Assembly (NCBI RefSeq): GCF_014672835.1
Contig: NZ_CP060244.1
Location: forward strand, 124,001 to 188,000
From: Entomobacter blattae
Lineage (GTDB): Bacteria; Pseudomonadota; Alphaproteobacteria; Acetobacterales; Acetobacteraceae
Length of the DNA: 64,000 nt
Reading direction: 5' to 3'
Under the pieces are notes generated by a model. The model did no database searches and had not been told where the DNA came from. It worked only from the letters and a program-made list of their open reading frames with translations. The position numbers and the translations under genes are program-made. Below are positions 9,837-18,158 of the stretch, one piece after another. Each line of letters opens with the position of its first letter. Position 1 is the stretch's first letter.

Positions 9837-11372
9837 TCACTTTTGGACAGGGCAATCCTTATGAAAAAACGGAGAAAAGATAACCATCTCTTTTTTGTGA
9901 AAGAAAAGCATAACAGGTCGAGAATGTAAAAAACTCATTTCTAGCTTTTTGTCGCCACTATGTGGGGGGTGATCAAGGGAAAAATACCCCGGCTCCCATA
10001 CCCAGGAATAGGTTAGAGGTGTAAAACCACACTGCTTGAATATAATCTTCTCCCCTTTGGTCTGCCATAGCTCTTGTTGATTTTGCCTATATTCGGGGTA
10101 AAGGGCATACGCTCTTTGAAGAGCAGGAAAGCGCCATGAGAACATAATTCCAATACAAACAGCAAGAACGACAAGCCCACCTCCCAAAAGAAGATGAGAG
10201 ACCCTACGACAATTTTCAACAACCACCTTTTTTTGCCATAAGAACAGAACACCTTTAGCAGCCAGAGCTGCAAAACCAGCTACACTTAACACAACCAAAT
10301 CCATCTGAAAGGACAGATAACGTTGGGTCATCAACGCACCAAAAACATAATAGGTAAAATACAGCGTCAGAAACACCGTGCCCATAAGGGCAAGTAAAAC
10401 CCCAAGCATTTCCCGCGCTGAAAAGACCCACCCCCGAAACAGAAAAAGAAGAAAAAACCCTAAAAACAGTAATGGCTTTAAGGCCATACCAAGCCAAACA
10501 TCTTTGAGCGTTACTGTACCAAAAGCGAGCTCCTTAGGTTGAACGGCTAAAAATGTCTGGTAAAACGCTGGCAGTGTATAGCGTAAACTGCCTATCCAGT
10601 CTCCCTTAATATCAATACTAGAGGATTGTTCTGTGGGCACCCGCCCAATTTTTACCAATACCAATAATCCCCCAGCAAGGCCAATAATAACGACTAAATT
10701 CCAAAATGCCTTTTCCCGTAAAAAGGCCATTCCTTTTGTGTTTTGGCATAGAATTATCTTAAAACCCGCATACAGGCTTGCAAAGATCATCCCAGATTCG
10801 CTAGAGGCAAGCCCAATTAACAACAAGATAAACTCTATCCTCTGTTTTTTTCTTTCCGACACCCTCTCAAGAAAACACAATAAAAATAAGGCTGTTATAG
10901 AGCCTAATGTCGGTAGATAAGCAAATGTTGCCATGGGCCAATAATAGAGGTCTGCTACAGGGTGGCCTAACAAATACAGCACACATATGAGCAAGCTAAA
11001 CAAGCAGGCAAAGCCTGTACTGCCCTTTGGGGCGTTTTGTAAAAATGTTTTAAAAGCCAGGGCAAAGAATAATAGCCACATAGCCCCCAAAACATATCCT
11101 GTAAGGGGGAAACGAGTAATAAGAACCAAACGGGCATACAGAAATGTCAGCAATTCTGCCAGTGGGCGTGGGCTCCATATGAGCCAGCGCTTTAACGAAA
11201 ACCAAATACCCTGGGTTTCAAGGGAGTACATGTAATCATATTCATCTACATGCCATGTACCCATTTGGAGAAACAAGGCATGACAAGCAATAATAACGCA
11301 AAGACCTACACAAAAACCTGTGAAAACAGTTTTCGTAATCCCTGCACTATTAAAAATTTTCGTCATCTTCAT
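9837..11372 (-). CDS. Polytopic membrane protein, GT-C-glycosyltransferase-like
   Basis: A 511-aa protein with an N-terminal membrane helix (about 15-35), an acidic HVDEYDYMYSL stretch immediately after it, and some nine further hydrophobic segments. An acidic motif in the first external loop is typical of GT-C-fold lipid-linked sugar transferases and related proteins (DUF6056-like). Its last 80 residues are soluble. I cannot name a substrate. It stands alone between the oxidoreductase and decayed DNA, with no cell-envelope operon around it. Confidence 0.6.
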   Translation of the reverse strand: MKMTKIFNSAGITKTVFTGFCVGLCVIIACHALFLQMGTWHVDEYDYMYSLETQGIWFSLKRWLIWSPRPLAELLTFLYARLVLITRFPLTGYVLGAMWLLFFALAFKTFLQNAPKGSTGFACLFSLLICVLYLLGHPVADLYYWPMATFAYLPTLGSITALFLLCFLERVSERKKQRIEFILLLIGLASSESGMIFASLYAGFKIILCQNTKGMAFLREKAFWNLVVIIGLAGGLLVLVKIGRVPTEQSSSIDIKGDWIGSLRYTLPAFYQTFLAVQPKELAFGTVTLKDVWLGMALKPLLFLGFFLLFLFRGWVFSAREMLGVLLALMGTVFLTLYFTYYVFGALMTQRYLSFQMDLVVLSVAGFAALAAKGVLFLWQKKVVVENCRRVSHLLLGGGLVVLAVCIGIMFSWRFPALQRAYALYPEYRQNQQELWQTKGEKIIFKQCGFTPLTYSWVWEPGYFSLDHPPHSGDKKLEMSFLHSRPVMLFFHKKEMVIFSPFFHKDCPVQK

Positions 11373-12744
11373 CTATTTCAGCCAGGCCACAACGTATGAC
11401 TATTTCCATTTCCTGCAAACTCTATGTGTTTCTAAACTTTCCGTTGCTCCTGCTATGCAAGACCTTCATCCTTGCCTGCCTAATGTTGTGCTGCTTTCGT
11501 TATAACATTACCCTCAATCTCGTTCTATACGGTTGGCCTTCATAAGCAAAAAAACACCGAGTTGCTGACTAGCCTCTTGCCCTTTCTATGGCAAAAATAC
11601 ATGACTTTTCAGCTGCCAAATTCCGCGACCTCCTCCCCATCACACCATCTTAAGGCCCCCTTAAGAGTCCCCCCTGGTATGAAATTCTTAGGTATGAAGT
11701 TCTTAAGCATAACCGTAGTGGAGCTTTCAAGAATACAACTTTATTTGAGCTATCATTTGGCCTATCGCCTATCAATAGCTTAAACGATTATACCATAAAA
11801 TTATCCTAGAAATAATATTCGTCCTCATCCCCTTTCATCATAACGACAAGTCTATCTATAAATGCGCAATTTCATAAATAAAAAAACAAACGTCAACAAA
11901 TGATAGCGTCCTTGGCAAATCATTCAGAAACAACCATCAGGAATTACGCCACACTTATTGGCGAATACAAATTTCCGTTCGTTATAGCGAAATTTACCGT
12001 TTTTTGCCTTTTCTTGCCGGCTTTTACCCGCATACTGCCCGATACTGGCCCGATGCCTGGGCAGAAAACTAAAACTCTTATCTTAAAATTTTCATGCCCA
12101 AAATACAGGCTTCCCCCCCTATTACAAAGTAAAGCCTGTGGAAGCGTTCTTATGGGTTATTTGTTTTGTCGGTTATTGGTTTTATTAAAGACTTACCCTA
12201 TTAAACTCCCAACTTTAAAACACAAAGCTTTAAAACACAGAATTTTAAAATACAGGGGAACACTCCTCTGAAAGGAAATGAACCCTACGTTAAAATTACT
12301 CAGCTTCCATTCTTTTTAAAAGACCTATATGCACTAAACCTCCTAAAGCTTTTGCTGTTAGGGCTACCCTCATATACGGATATATTCCTACAAGGCATAA
12401 AATAAGGCATAGAGAAGCTTTTAAGGCTTTTGATGGATCCTGCCCTGACCTCTCCAATGTCCGATCTTAAATCCAAGTGATATCCTTGACTGATAGAGAT
12501 TAAGGGGCTGCGAGAACCACAATTCGTATGCGCATGGAACAAGACTGTTCAGGATCAGTCTATGATTCTCCTGCCAAAGAAATCACATGGAGAAAACGGG
12601 GATCCCTGTCGATTTTAAGACTCTATGCAAGTGCCGTTCGTACGGAAAATCCTACTTACTGCTTTGCTTTATAATTCTACTGCTTTATTTTATAAAACAA
12701 AGGAAAAACGAAGGAAAAGTGACTGTGAAAGCTTGCTGGCGGTG
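11373..12744. other. Decayed, gene-poor region
   Basis: About 1.4 kb with only short, composition-driven open frames. Short imperfect tandem repeats are visible: two copies of TATGAA(A/G)TTCTTA(G/A)G at about 11689-11719 and three of TTTAAAA(C/T)ACA at about 12212-12255. No family could be recognised on either strand. It ends at the left terminal repeat of an IS6-family element at 12745 and probably represents degenerated accessory DNA. Confidence 0.5.
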
Positions 12745-13537
12745 TTGTCAGACTAACTGCAACTAGCCTCAGTTAGGGCAAAAATCACGAGACTTTATCC
12801 AATAAAAAGGCACATCCATTCAGCCAACGCCGTGGATCGTCTCTCCTTGTATGTGTCCCTCTTAACCAAATGCCTCTCGTGATTGAAAAAATTATATACC
12901 TGACCCTGTATGCTCGCAAATTCCTGTAACCATCTCACACGCCGAAAGTGTTGCATCATATATTCACGCCTTCGAAACGGTAAATGCGAATTCTCACATC
13001 TGTTGTTCAAATAACGACCAACTTCTTGGCACTTCTCCAATCCCAGTTCCTTTAATGATGCTCTATACGAGGAAAGCCCATCCGTTACTATCTTCTGCGG
13101 AATACCCCTCTTCCTCATCACTTTTTGTAGAAACTTAACTGCTGCCTTCCTGTTCCTTCTCTCGCTGACATAGCAGTCCAGAACCTCTCCCTCACCATCA
13201 ACCGCACGCCATAAATAATGAAGCTTGCCCTTCACCTTTACAAACACTTCATCAATATGCCACTGCCAGTTCGAGTGACTATTCTGCCTCTTTCTGCGAA
13301 TAGAACCAGCGAACTTCTTGCCAAAGACCCCTACCCAATAACGCACCGTTTCGTGGCAAACATCTATCCCTCGTTCCCACAACAGATCTTCAATCTGGCG
13401 ATAGCTCAATGGTTAACACATATAATACATTACTGCTAATCTTATTAGCTCAGCTGATGTCCTGTAATATTTAAAGTCTTACTTTCCATCCCTTACAAAT
13501 ATCACCAACTCCTCACCTAGAAAAGTTAATCTGACAA
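12745..13537 (-). mobile_element. IS6-family insertion sequence, full length but with a disabled transposase
   Basis: Both ends are visible: TTGTCAGACTAACT at 12745 and its near-perfect inverted partner AGTTAATCTGACAA ending at 13537. The 793-bp length and the single DDE transposase on the minus strand are typical of the IS6/IS26 family. No 8-bp target duplication is seen (flanks TGGCGGTG and GGCCGATC), which suggests rearrangement after insertion. Its right flank is a broken CDI toxin cassette. Related fragments lie at 13695-13814, 31259-31420 and 34528-35000. Confidence 0.87.
12795..13409 (-). pseudogene. IS6-family DDE transposase, split by a nonsense codon
   Basis: A 204-aa open frame starting with SYRQIEDLLWERGIDVCHETVRYWV. 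The catalytic triad is present: Asp in WHIDEVFVKVKGK, Asp in VTDGLSSY and Glu in NNRCENSHLPFRRRE. The same frame continues upstream (SAELIRLAVMYYMC) but is cut by TAA where the second copy in this window reads IRYPLSY, so about 25 N-terminal residues are separated from the rest. Initiation from the TTG at 13409 would give a protein lacking part of the helix-turn-helix. It probably does not work, although the catalytic domain is whole. Confidence 0.82.
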
Positions 13538-13690
13538 GGCCGATCAGTGCGTATTTAAGCTCTACACCTCCAACACAGGCAACACTGCCATTACAAGCGG
13601 CAAGCTCTTCCTTCTCCGCCTTCTTCTGATGGTCTACAAGGTAGTTATAGGCATTGATATAGGAAGCAGCACTTGCGCCAACCAAAGCTT
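13538..13690 (-). pseudogene. Remnant of a CdiA pretoxin segment (third orphan cassette)
   Basis: Translated on the minus strand it reads VGASAASYINAYNYLVDHQKKAEKEEL...CVGGVELKYALIGL. This is nearly identical to the first orphan cassette at about 16250-16400. The copy is cut on one side by the complete IS6 element at 13537 and on the other by an IS6 remnant at about 13695. It has no toxin domain left and is not expressed as a product. Confidence 0.78.
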
Positions 13691-13694
13691 CCTA

Positions 13695-13814
13695 ACCAAT
13701 AACGCACTGTGCCAATCGGATAATCTCAGGTGATGTCTTGTAATACTAAAAAGAATTTCTAGTTTGCATAGCCTCCAATATCAGATCAGGTCCACACAAA
13801 ATTATTTTGACAAT
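13695..13814 (-). mobile_element. IS6-family right-end remnant
   Basis: The sequence CCAATAACGCAC, then AATCGGATAATCTCAGGTGATGTC, follows the right end of the complete element at 13430-13537 over a similar length (about 100 bp), ending with a degenerate TTTTGACAA at about 13814. Most of the internal part is missing. It abuts the 3' end of an immunity gene, 5 bp away. Confidence 0.62.
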
Positions 13815-13819
13815 ACCCT

Positions 13820-14152
13820 TTATTTGTACTGTCTTCTAGCATATAAAAAGCCAGACATTCGAGACATATTTTCATAGGAACCATTTTCATAAAAAACATG
13901 CGTAGAAACTTTCTCTATCACTCCTTCTGTAGGAAGATAAATAAGAATTTCATTCACTACTGCATCAATACTATCTCGATCATAATCTGTAGGTTCACGA
14001 TCCAAATAATAATGCAATATAAAAACATTATCTCTTGTTAAACCAGCGGAGATAGCTCTAATATTTGGATAAATCTCTCCTAACAATCCATCAACGCATG
14101 CCCTCAAAACCTCTTCCGGTAGTTCAGGTATAAACTCTTTCATCTTATCCAT
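13820..14152 (-). CDS. cdiI: Probable immunity protein for the type-50-like toxin cassette
   Basis: A 110-aa soluble acidic protein. Segments RAISAGLTRDNVFILHYYLDREPTDYD, a central VVNEIL helix and the end GFLYARRQYK are seen. The pattern 'RAIS...HYYLDREPT...YARR(E/Q)Y' recurs in small immunity proteins of polymorphic toxin loci, but I cannot assign the family number. Its place, 15 bp after a type-50-like toxin frame on the same strand, is the main argument: CDI immunity proteins bind and neutralise the cognate toxin in the cytosol. AT content is higher than in the adhesin repeat region. Confidence 0.68.
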   Translation of the reverse strand: MDKMKEFIPELPEEVLRACVDGLLGEIYPNIRAISAGLTRDNVFILHYYLDREPTDYDRDSIDAVVNEILIYLPTEGVIEKVSTHVFYENGSYENMSRMSGFLYARRQYK

Positions 14153-14167
14153 TTAATCACTTAACTC

Positions 14168-15187
14168 CTATGGTACATGTGGAACAATGTGCGCTCCATT
14201 TTTACCAGAATGTATTTTTCCTAAGTTGGTTATCTTCCCTTTTACCTCCCCAATTGGCTTTCCAAAGTCAACAATTGGGTTGCCATTCCGCTGGTCGTAA
14301 CCTTTAATTGTATATTTACCACTGTGGACACCATCTAATAACTCTTGTGGATCTATCTCCTTTAAGAGATCTGATTTATTTGGGTTAATATTATTATTAT
14401 GGCCAGGAACATGTTTCCCCTGTCGCCCCTCATCAATATTTTTAGAAATATTAGAATTTTTATCACCATCCTCATCCGGTTCATTTGGTGGGAGTGAAGC
14501 GCTTTCGGAAACTGGAGGTTTGGCCGAAGTAGAGGCTTGACCATCCTTAGGTGCATTCCCTCCGTCATTATTACTGGCTTGCACTGCAATAGGAGTGGTC
14601 TTTACAGAACCTTGAAAGACACTGCTAACAATATCCACAGCCTGCTGTAAGTTCTTCTGGCCACTTTCCGTGTTCACATAGTAAATAACAGCACCTGTTG
14701 CAGCACCAATTGCAATTGCAACACCTAGCCCTGGAACAAGAAGCAAGCCCCCTTCTACAACCGTATACCCAACACCCGCACCAGACAAAGCCGCTGCCAC
14801 ACCCTTCGCTGTGCCAATATCAGCCAGCTGGTTATATTGATAGATATTGCCTGCACTCCCTGCGCCTGTGAGCACGGAGGTGGTGAGGTTGCCTCCGCCT
14901 GCAAGGCCACCAGCAGCACCAGCACTCGCTGCAAGGCTGTTGCCTATGAAGTTAGCAAGTGCCTGGGATTCTTCTGGTTTGAGGCCCGCCTCCTGGGAGA
15001 GAGCTGTGGCCAGGAGGTTATTTTGCGGAGTAAGCAAGCCTGCTGTGGCAGTTCCTGCTATAGCTGAACCAACATTACCACCCCCTGCTGCAGCGACAAG
15101 ACCGTTAAGCGCTGATTCAACACCAACACGATACGCGCCCCCCTCGTCCCAACCATCAGAGCGACCATCAGTATTATTTAATTTTTA
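14168..15187 (-). CDS. Orphan CdiA-CT cassette ending in a polymorphic toxin type 50-like domain
   Basis: An open frame without a good start codon (open from 15187; the first usable start is a TTG at 15037, giving 289 aa). The order is: CdiA-like pretoxin region (VGVESALNGLVAAAGGGNVGSAIAG...), the junction GNIYQYNQLAD, two membrane-prone stretches (VEGGLLLVPGLGVAIAIG), a low-complexity linker, then the toxin domain. The latter reads GKHVPGHNN, DPQELLDGVHSGKYTIKG, PIVDFGKPIGE, IHSGKNGAHIVPHVP, matching the Ntox50 type. Such displaced tips normally become expressed only after recombination into the main cdiA. The immunity gene follows. Confidence 0.78.
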
Positions 15188-15212
15188 ATAAACGAAAAAA
15201 TTATTCAAAAAA

Positions 15213-15452
15213 CTACATATGCTTAATTTGCTCTACTACCTCACGAAACTCCTCCTCCGTCAATTCCATTTCTGGTGCATCATCCATAAACATTAGTGGA
15301 TATACTTTATCTGAAATATTTTGAGGTAAATCTCTACCAGGATTAGAATAAATTTCATAAGCCACTTTAGCTATTTGATAAGTACTATACTTATTTTTAG
15401 CAGCTTTTTCTAAAATTTCTGCAACCTCTTTTCCTGTAACTTTTTCTATCAT
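15213..15452 (-). CDS. cdiI: Probable immunity protein of orphan cassette 1
   Basis: A 79-aa acidic helical protein (MIEKVTGKEVAEILEKAAKN...EELTEEEFREVVEQI-like composition). Its ATG overlaps the stop of the upstream toxin frame (ATGA, 15449-15452), a translational coupling typical of toxin/immunity pairs. I do not recognise a named immunity family. Function rests on position and size. Confidence 0.62.
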   Translation of the reverse strand: MIEKVTGKEVAEILEKAAKNKYSTYQIAKVAYEIYSNPGRDLPQNISDKVYPLMFMDDAPEMELTEEEFREVVEQIKHM

Positions 15453-16442
15453 TGCCTTAATTCCTTACCTGTTGGTGGGTAATGCTGACCTTTAACAACC
15501 TGACCATTAATGCTTTTAGGATGAACACGGTTTACTTGACCTGCTTGATTATAATTTTCATGCCACTCCCTTACATTTCCTGTCTTTGGGTCATACTCTG
15601 TAACATGAGAAGCCCCACGAGTTGGACCTAGAGTTTTTGAAGGAGCTTCAGGTCCATAATAACGAATACGACCATCGGATAATACTCGGACAGAAACTGC
15701 TTTGTTTTGTGCTTTAGAAAGAGCACTAAGCTTTCGATTAACTGCATCAAGAGCATTTACACTCTTTGCAGCTTCTCCTCCTGTAATAGCTTGCTTTATT
15801 ACATCACTTGCTACCAGCTCACTAGCCTTTGCGGCAAGTTCTGCGGTGGTTGCGGTGCCTTTGGCAACATTATCGGCGGTTTTGAGGAGAGAGACCAGTT
15901 TGCTGGAGGCTGCAATGCCTCCCTTGATCAGCCCTACACCCCCTGTAGCAACCGTTACAACATCCGTCAGCAGCTTGCCCAGTTCCTGACCCGCATTGGC
16001 TGATCCAGACAGACCTGCTTCTTCGTAATTGGTCTTAAACCGCGTTAGTCTGTCTGTCAAATCTGACTTAATACCATTGCCTATTGTGCCAATAGCGTTC
16101 TCACTGCTCACAAGAGCTATCAGGGCATTGCCGTATCAACAGGGTGGGCAAGAAGATCAACAGCACCCCCAAGACTTTCAATCAGACTGGTAGGAATACC
16201 TGCAACCAGACCAGCTGCAAAAGCCGCATCCTGCTTGGTGCTGATCAGTACGTATTTAAGTTCTACACCTCCAACACAGGCGACACTGCCGTTACAGGCT
16301 GAAAGCTCTTCCTTCTCTGCCTTCTTCTGATGGTCTGCAAGGTAGTTATAGGCATTGATGTAGGACGCAGCACCAACACCAGCACCAGCTGCAAGGGTGT
16401 TGCCTGTAAAGTTGGCAAGGTTTGGATAAGAACAAAATCTAG
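15449..16442 (-). pseudogene. Orphan CdiA-CT cassette 1 with unassigned C-terminal toxin domain (frameshifted)
   Basis: Starting directly after the immunity gene at 16443, the minus strand reads NLANFTGNTLAAGAGVGAASYINAYNYLADHQKKAEKEEL...LLAHPVDTAMP, then a frameshift at about 16125 leads into SSENAIGTIGNGIKSDLTDRL... The second frame (15449-16111, 220 aa from a GTG) contains an Ala-rich pretoxin helix region and ends in GASHVTEYDPKTGNVREWHENYNQAGQVNRVHPKSINGQVVKGQHYPPTGKEL. This compact His/Tyr-rich C-terminus recurs at the tips of haemagglutinin-like toxins; the catalytic activity is not known to me. It is followed by an overlapping immunity gene. Confidence 0.7.
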
Positions 16443-16793
16443 CTACTCCTTGGGAGAATCGCTTTCATCCTCTTCCTTCTGATATATCTTTCCGTCCCAC
16501 TCTCCTTCAGGGGAAACCTTGATGTAATTGCCATCATAAAAATCAGAGCGTTTATACATTACACCCGTTACCTCAAGTTCATGCGGCGGGAAAAAAGCAG
16601 ATTTTTTGTCAAATTCAAGCATACTCTCCGCAATATCTTCGTAATCATCAAATAAAATTACTCGATATCCATATATATGCCCATCTTCCTCGCTAATGGC
16701 CATAATTGCTCCTTTTTTTCCAGTATGTTGAGATCGCGTAGTATTCTCTTTTACGATAACTTCTGCGTAAAAAGGTATTTGATCTTTCAACAT
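16443..16793 (-). CDS. cdiI: Immunity protein of the main CdiA toxin (Imm31-like)
   Basis: A 116-aa acidic protein 17 bp downstream of the adhesin's toxin tip. FYAEVIVKENTT..., GKKGAIMAISEEDGHIYGYRVILFDDYED and FPPHELEVTGVM form an SH3-like beta pattern seen in Imm31-type immunity proteins. It should bind the type-17-like toxin domain in the cytosol of the producer and so prevent self-inhibition. A GGAAG ribosome site lies upstream of the ATG at 16793. The family assignment is by pattern only; the role is well supported by gene order. Confidence 0.72.
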   Translation of the reverse strand: MLKDQIPFYAEVIVKENTTRSQHTGKKGAIMAISEEDGHIYGYRVILFDDYEDIAESMLEFDKKSAFFPPHELEVTGVMYKRSDFYDGNYIKVSPEGEWDGKIYQKEEDESDSPKE

Positions 16794-16809
16794 TTCCTTA
16801 CTTCCTTTC

Positions 16810-18141
16810 CTAATGGGTTATTTCACCTTTTAGGGAAACATTCAAATGCTTGCCATCACGACTGGCCCAACCCAATTGGGCTTGCCCTTTCGAAGACAAC
16901 TGAACATCCCACTCAAACGGCTCCCCTGGCGTACGAGACGGTCCTTTTACCCACTCATTACCAAATCTGTCATAATACCCTTTACTAGGACCTCTATCTA
17001 AAGAAGCTGTAGCATTATAGTCATCTGGTGGCACGAAGCGAATTTTACCTTGTGTCGGCAACTGTGCTTGCTTCAAACGGGCAGATTTTGTCCAGAGACG
17101 TGCAGCGCCCATAGTGCCCGCAGGATTAAAGGCTTCCTCTCCATCATCTATGGAAGAAGGGGTTTTTCCGCCACTTGCGGCTTGCTTGAGGTTTTCAGAG
17201 CCGACCTTGCCGTTGGTGACAAGATCTTTCAGCCCTTCGGTGCTTCCTTGTGCACGCTCAACCTTGCGTGCGACTTCCAGAGCTTCATGAACTTCACGTG
17301 CTTCCGCTTCTGAAGGCACATAAGAATGCAATGCATCACTTGCAGGACGTAACTCTTTCCTTGTCAGTACGGGATTATCAGGATCCAGCCGCTTCAGTTC
17401 TTCACGGTTGTTATTCCAGATTTCTGTCCGAACTTCCTCATTAATACTTAAGGGTCGCCCTTCAGCATCCAGCGGACGGTTCTCCCCCTCGCGCTCGTCT
17501 TCCATCTGGTTATACTGATAGATATTGGAGGCAGAACCACCTCCTGCCAAAGCTCCATTCAGCGTGCTGCTTCCTGTCAGGGCACCTGCACCCAATCCAA
17601 GGGCAGACGCCATGCTGTTACCCAGAACACGAGCAATCGCTTCCTGTGCCTTAGGGTCACTCGTCAGCTTCGCTGCCGCCTGATTGGCAGCCTCGTTCAC
17701 ATAATCAGTCAGCAACCCACTGGCGACTGTGCTGCTGGCGGCGGCGAGGGCGCTGCCGCCTGTGGCACCGAATACGCCTGCGTTGAGGGCGGCTTCGGTG
17801 AGCACACGGCCATACTCACCCTCGTCAAAGCCCTGCACGCCATTATCACGCAAAGCATCAGCGGCTTGACCTGCAACTTCGCCAACGAGCTGGGTGCCGG
17901 CTTGTTGGGTGGCGAGTTGGTTTTGCACCTTCTGGGGGTCGAATTTGTTAGTTAGCGGGTGGTTGGCGGTGGTGGGGTCGGTGCTGTAATGGCCCGTGGT
18001 GGAACCAGTAGCGATGGTGATGTTCTCACCAATCGCACTTTCAGAAGTGCTGGTTTCATGGTGATTGGCGCCGTCCCCGATGTGGGCTGTGGAGTTCGAT
18101 GCCAGATTGCTGCCAATATTATCCGCAACCGGGCCATTCAC
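16810..18141 (-). CDS. cdiA: CdiA/TpsA adhesin, segment 4: pretoxin region and type-17-like toxin tip
   Basis: A 443-aa frame continuing the giant adhesin after a frameshift at about 18185 (the frame is open to that point: TYGLSANGLNTASGAVNGPV). It holds an Ala/Gly-rich pretoxin region (AALNAGVFGATGGSALAAASS...), the junction NIYQYNQMED, a charged linker, and a terminal domain. The last reads GKIRFVPPDDYNATASLDRGPSKGYYDRFGNEWVKGPSRTPGEPFEWDVQLS...GWASRDGKHLNVSLKGEITH, a clear match to polymorphic toxin type 17. In CDI this tip is delivered into neighbouring cells. The immunity gene follows directly. Confidence 0.85.
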   Translation of the reverse strand: MNGPVADNIGSNLASNSTAHIGDGANHHETSTSESAIGENITIATGSTTGHYSTDPTTANHPLTNKFDPQKVQNQLATQQAGTQLVGEVAGQAADALRDNGVQGFDEGEYGRVLTEAALNAGVFGATGGSALAAASSTVASGLLTDYVNEAANQAAAKLTSDPKAQEAIARVLGNSMASALGLGAGALTGSSTLNGALAGGGSASNIYQYNQMEDEREGENRPLDAEGRPLSINEEVRTEIWNNNREELKRLDPDNPVLTRKELRPASDALHSYVPSEAEAREVHEALEVARKVERAQGSTEGLKDLVTNGKVGSENLKQAASGGKTPSSIDDGEEAFNPAGTMGAARLWTKSARLKQAQLPTQGKIRFVPPDDYNATASLDRGPSKGYYDRFGNEWVKGPSRTPGEPFEWDVQLSSKGQAQLGWASRDGKHLNVSLKGEITH

Positions 18142-18158
18142 CGCACCAGAAGCCGTAT

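Noticed and set aside
11900-12271. A 123-aa open frame in the decayed region
   Set aside because: No recognised family, no ribosome site, and its end is built from short TTTAAAACACA repeats; considered chance.
12737-13545. 8-bp target site duplication around the complete IS6 element
   Set aside because: The flanking octamers TGGCGGTG and GGCCGATC do not match, so an intact simple insertion cannot be claimed.
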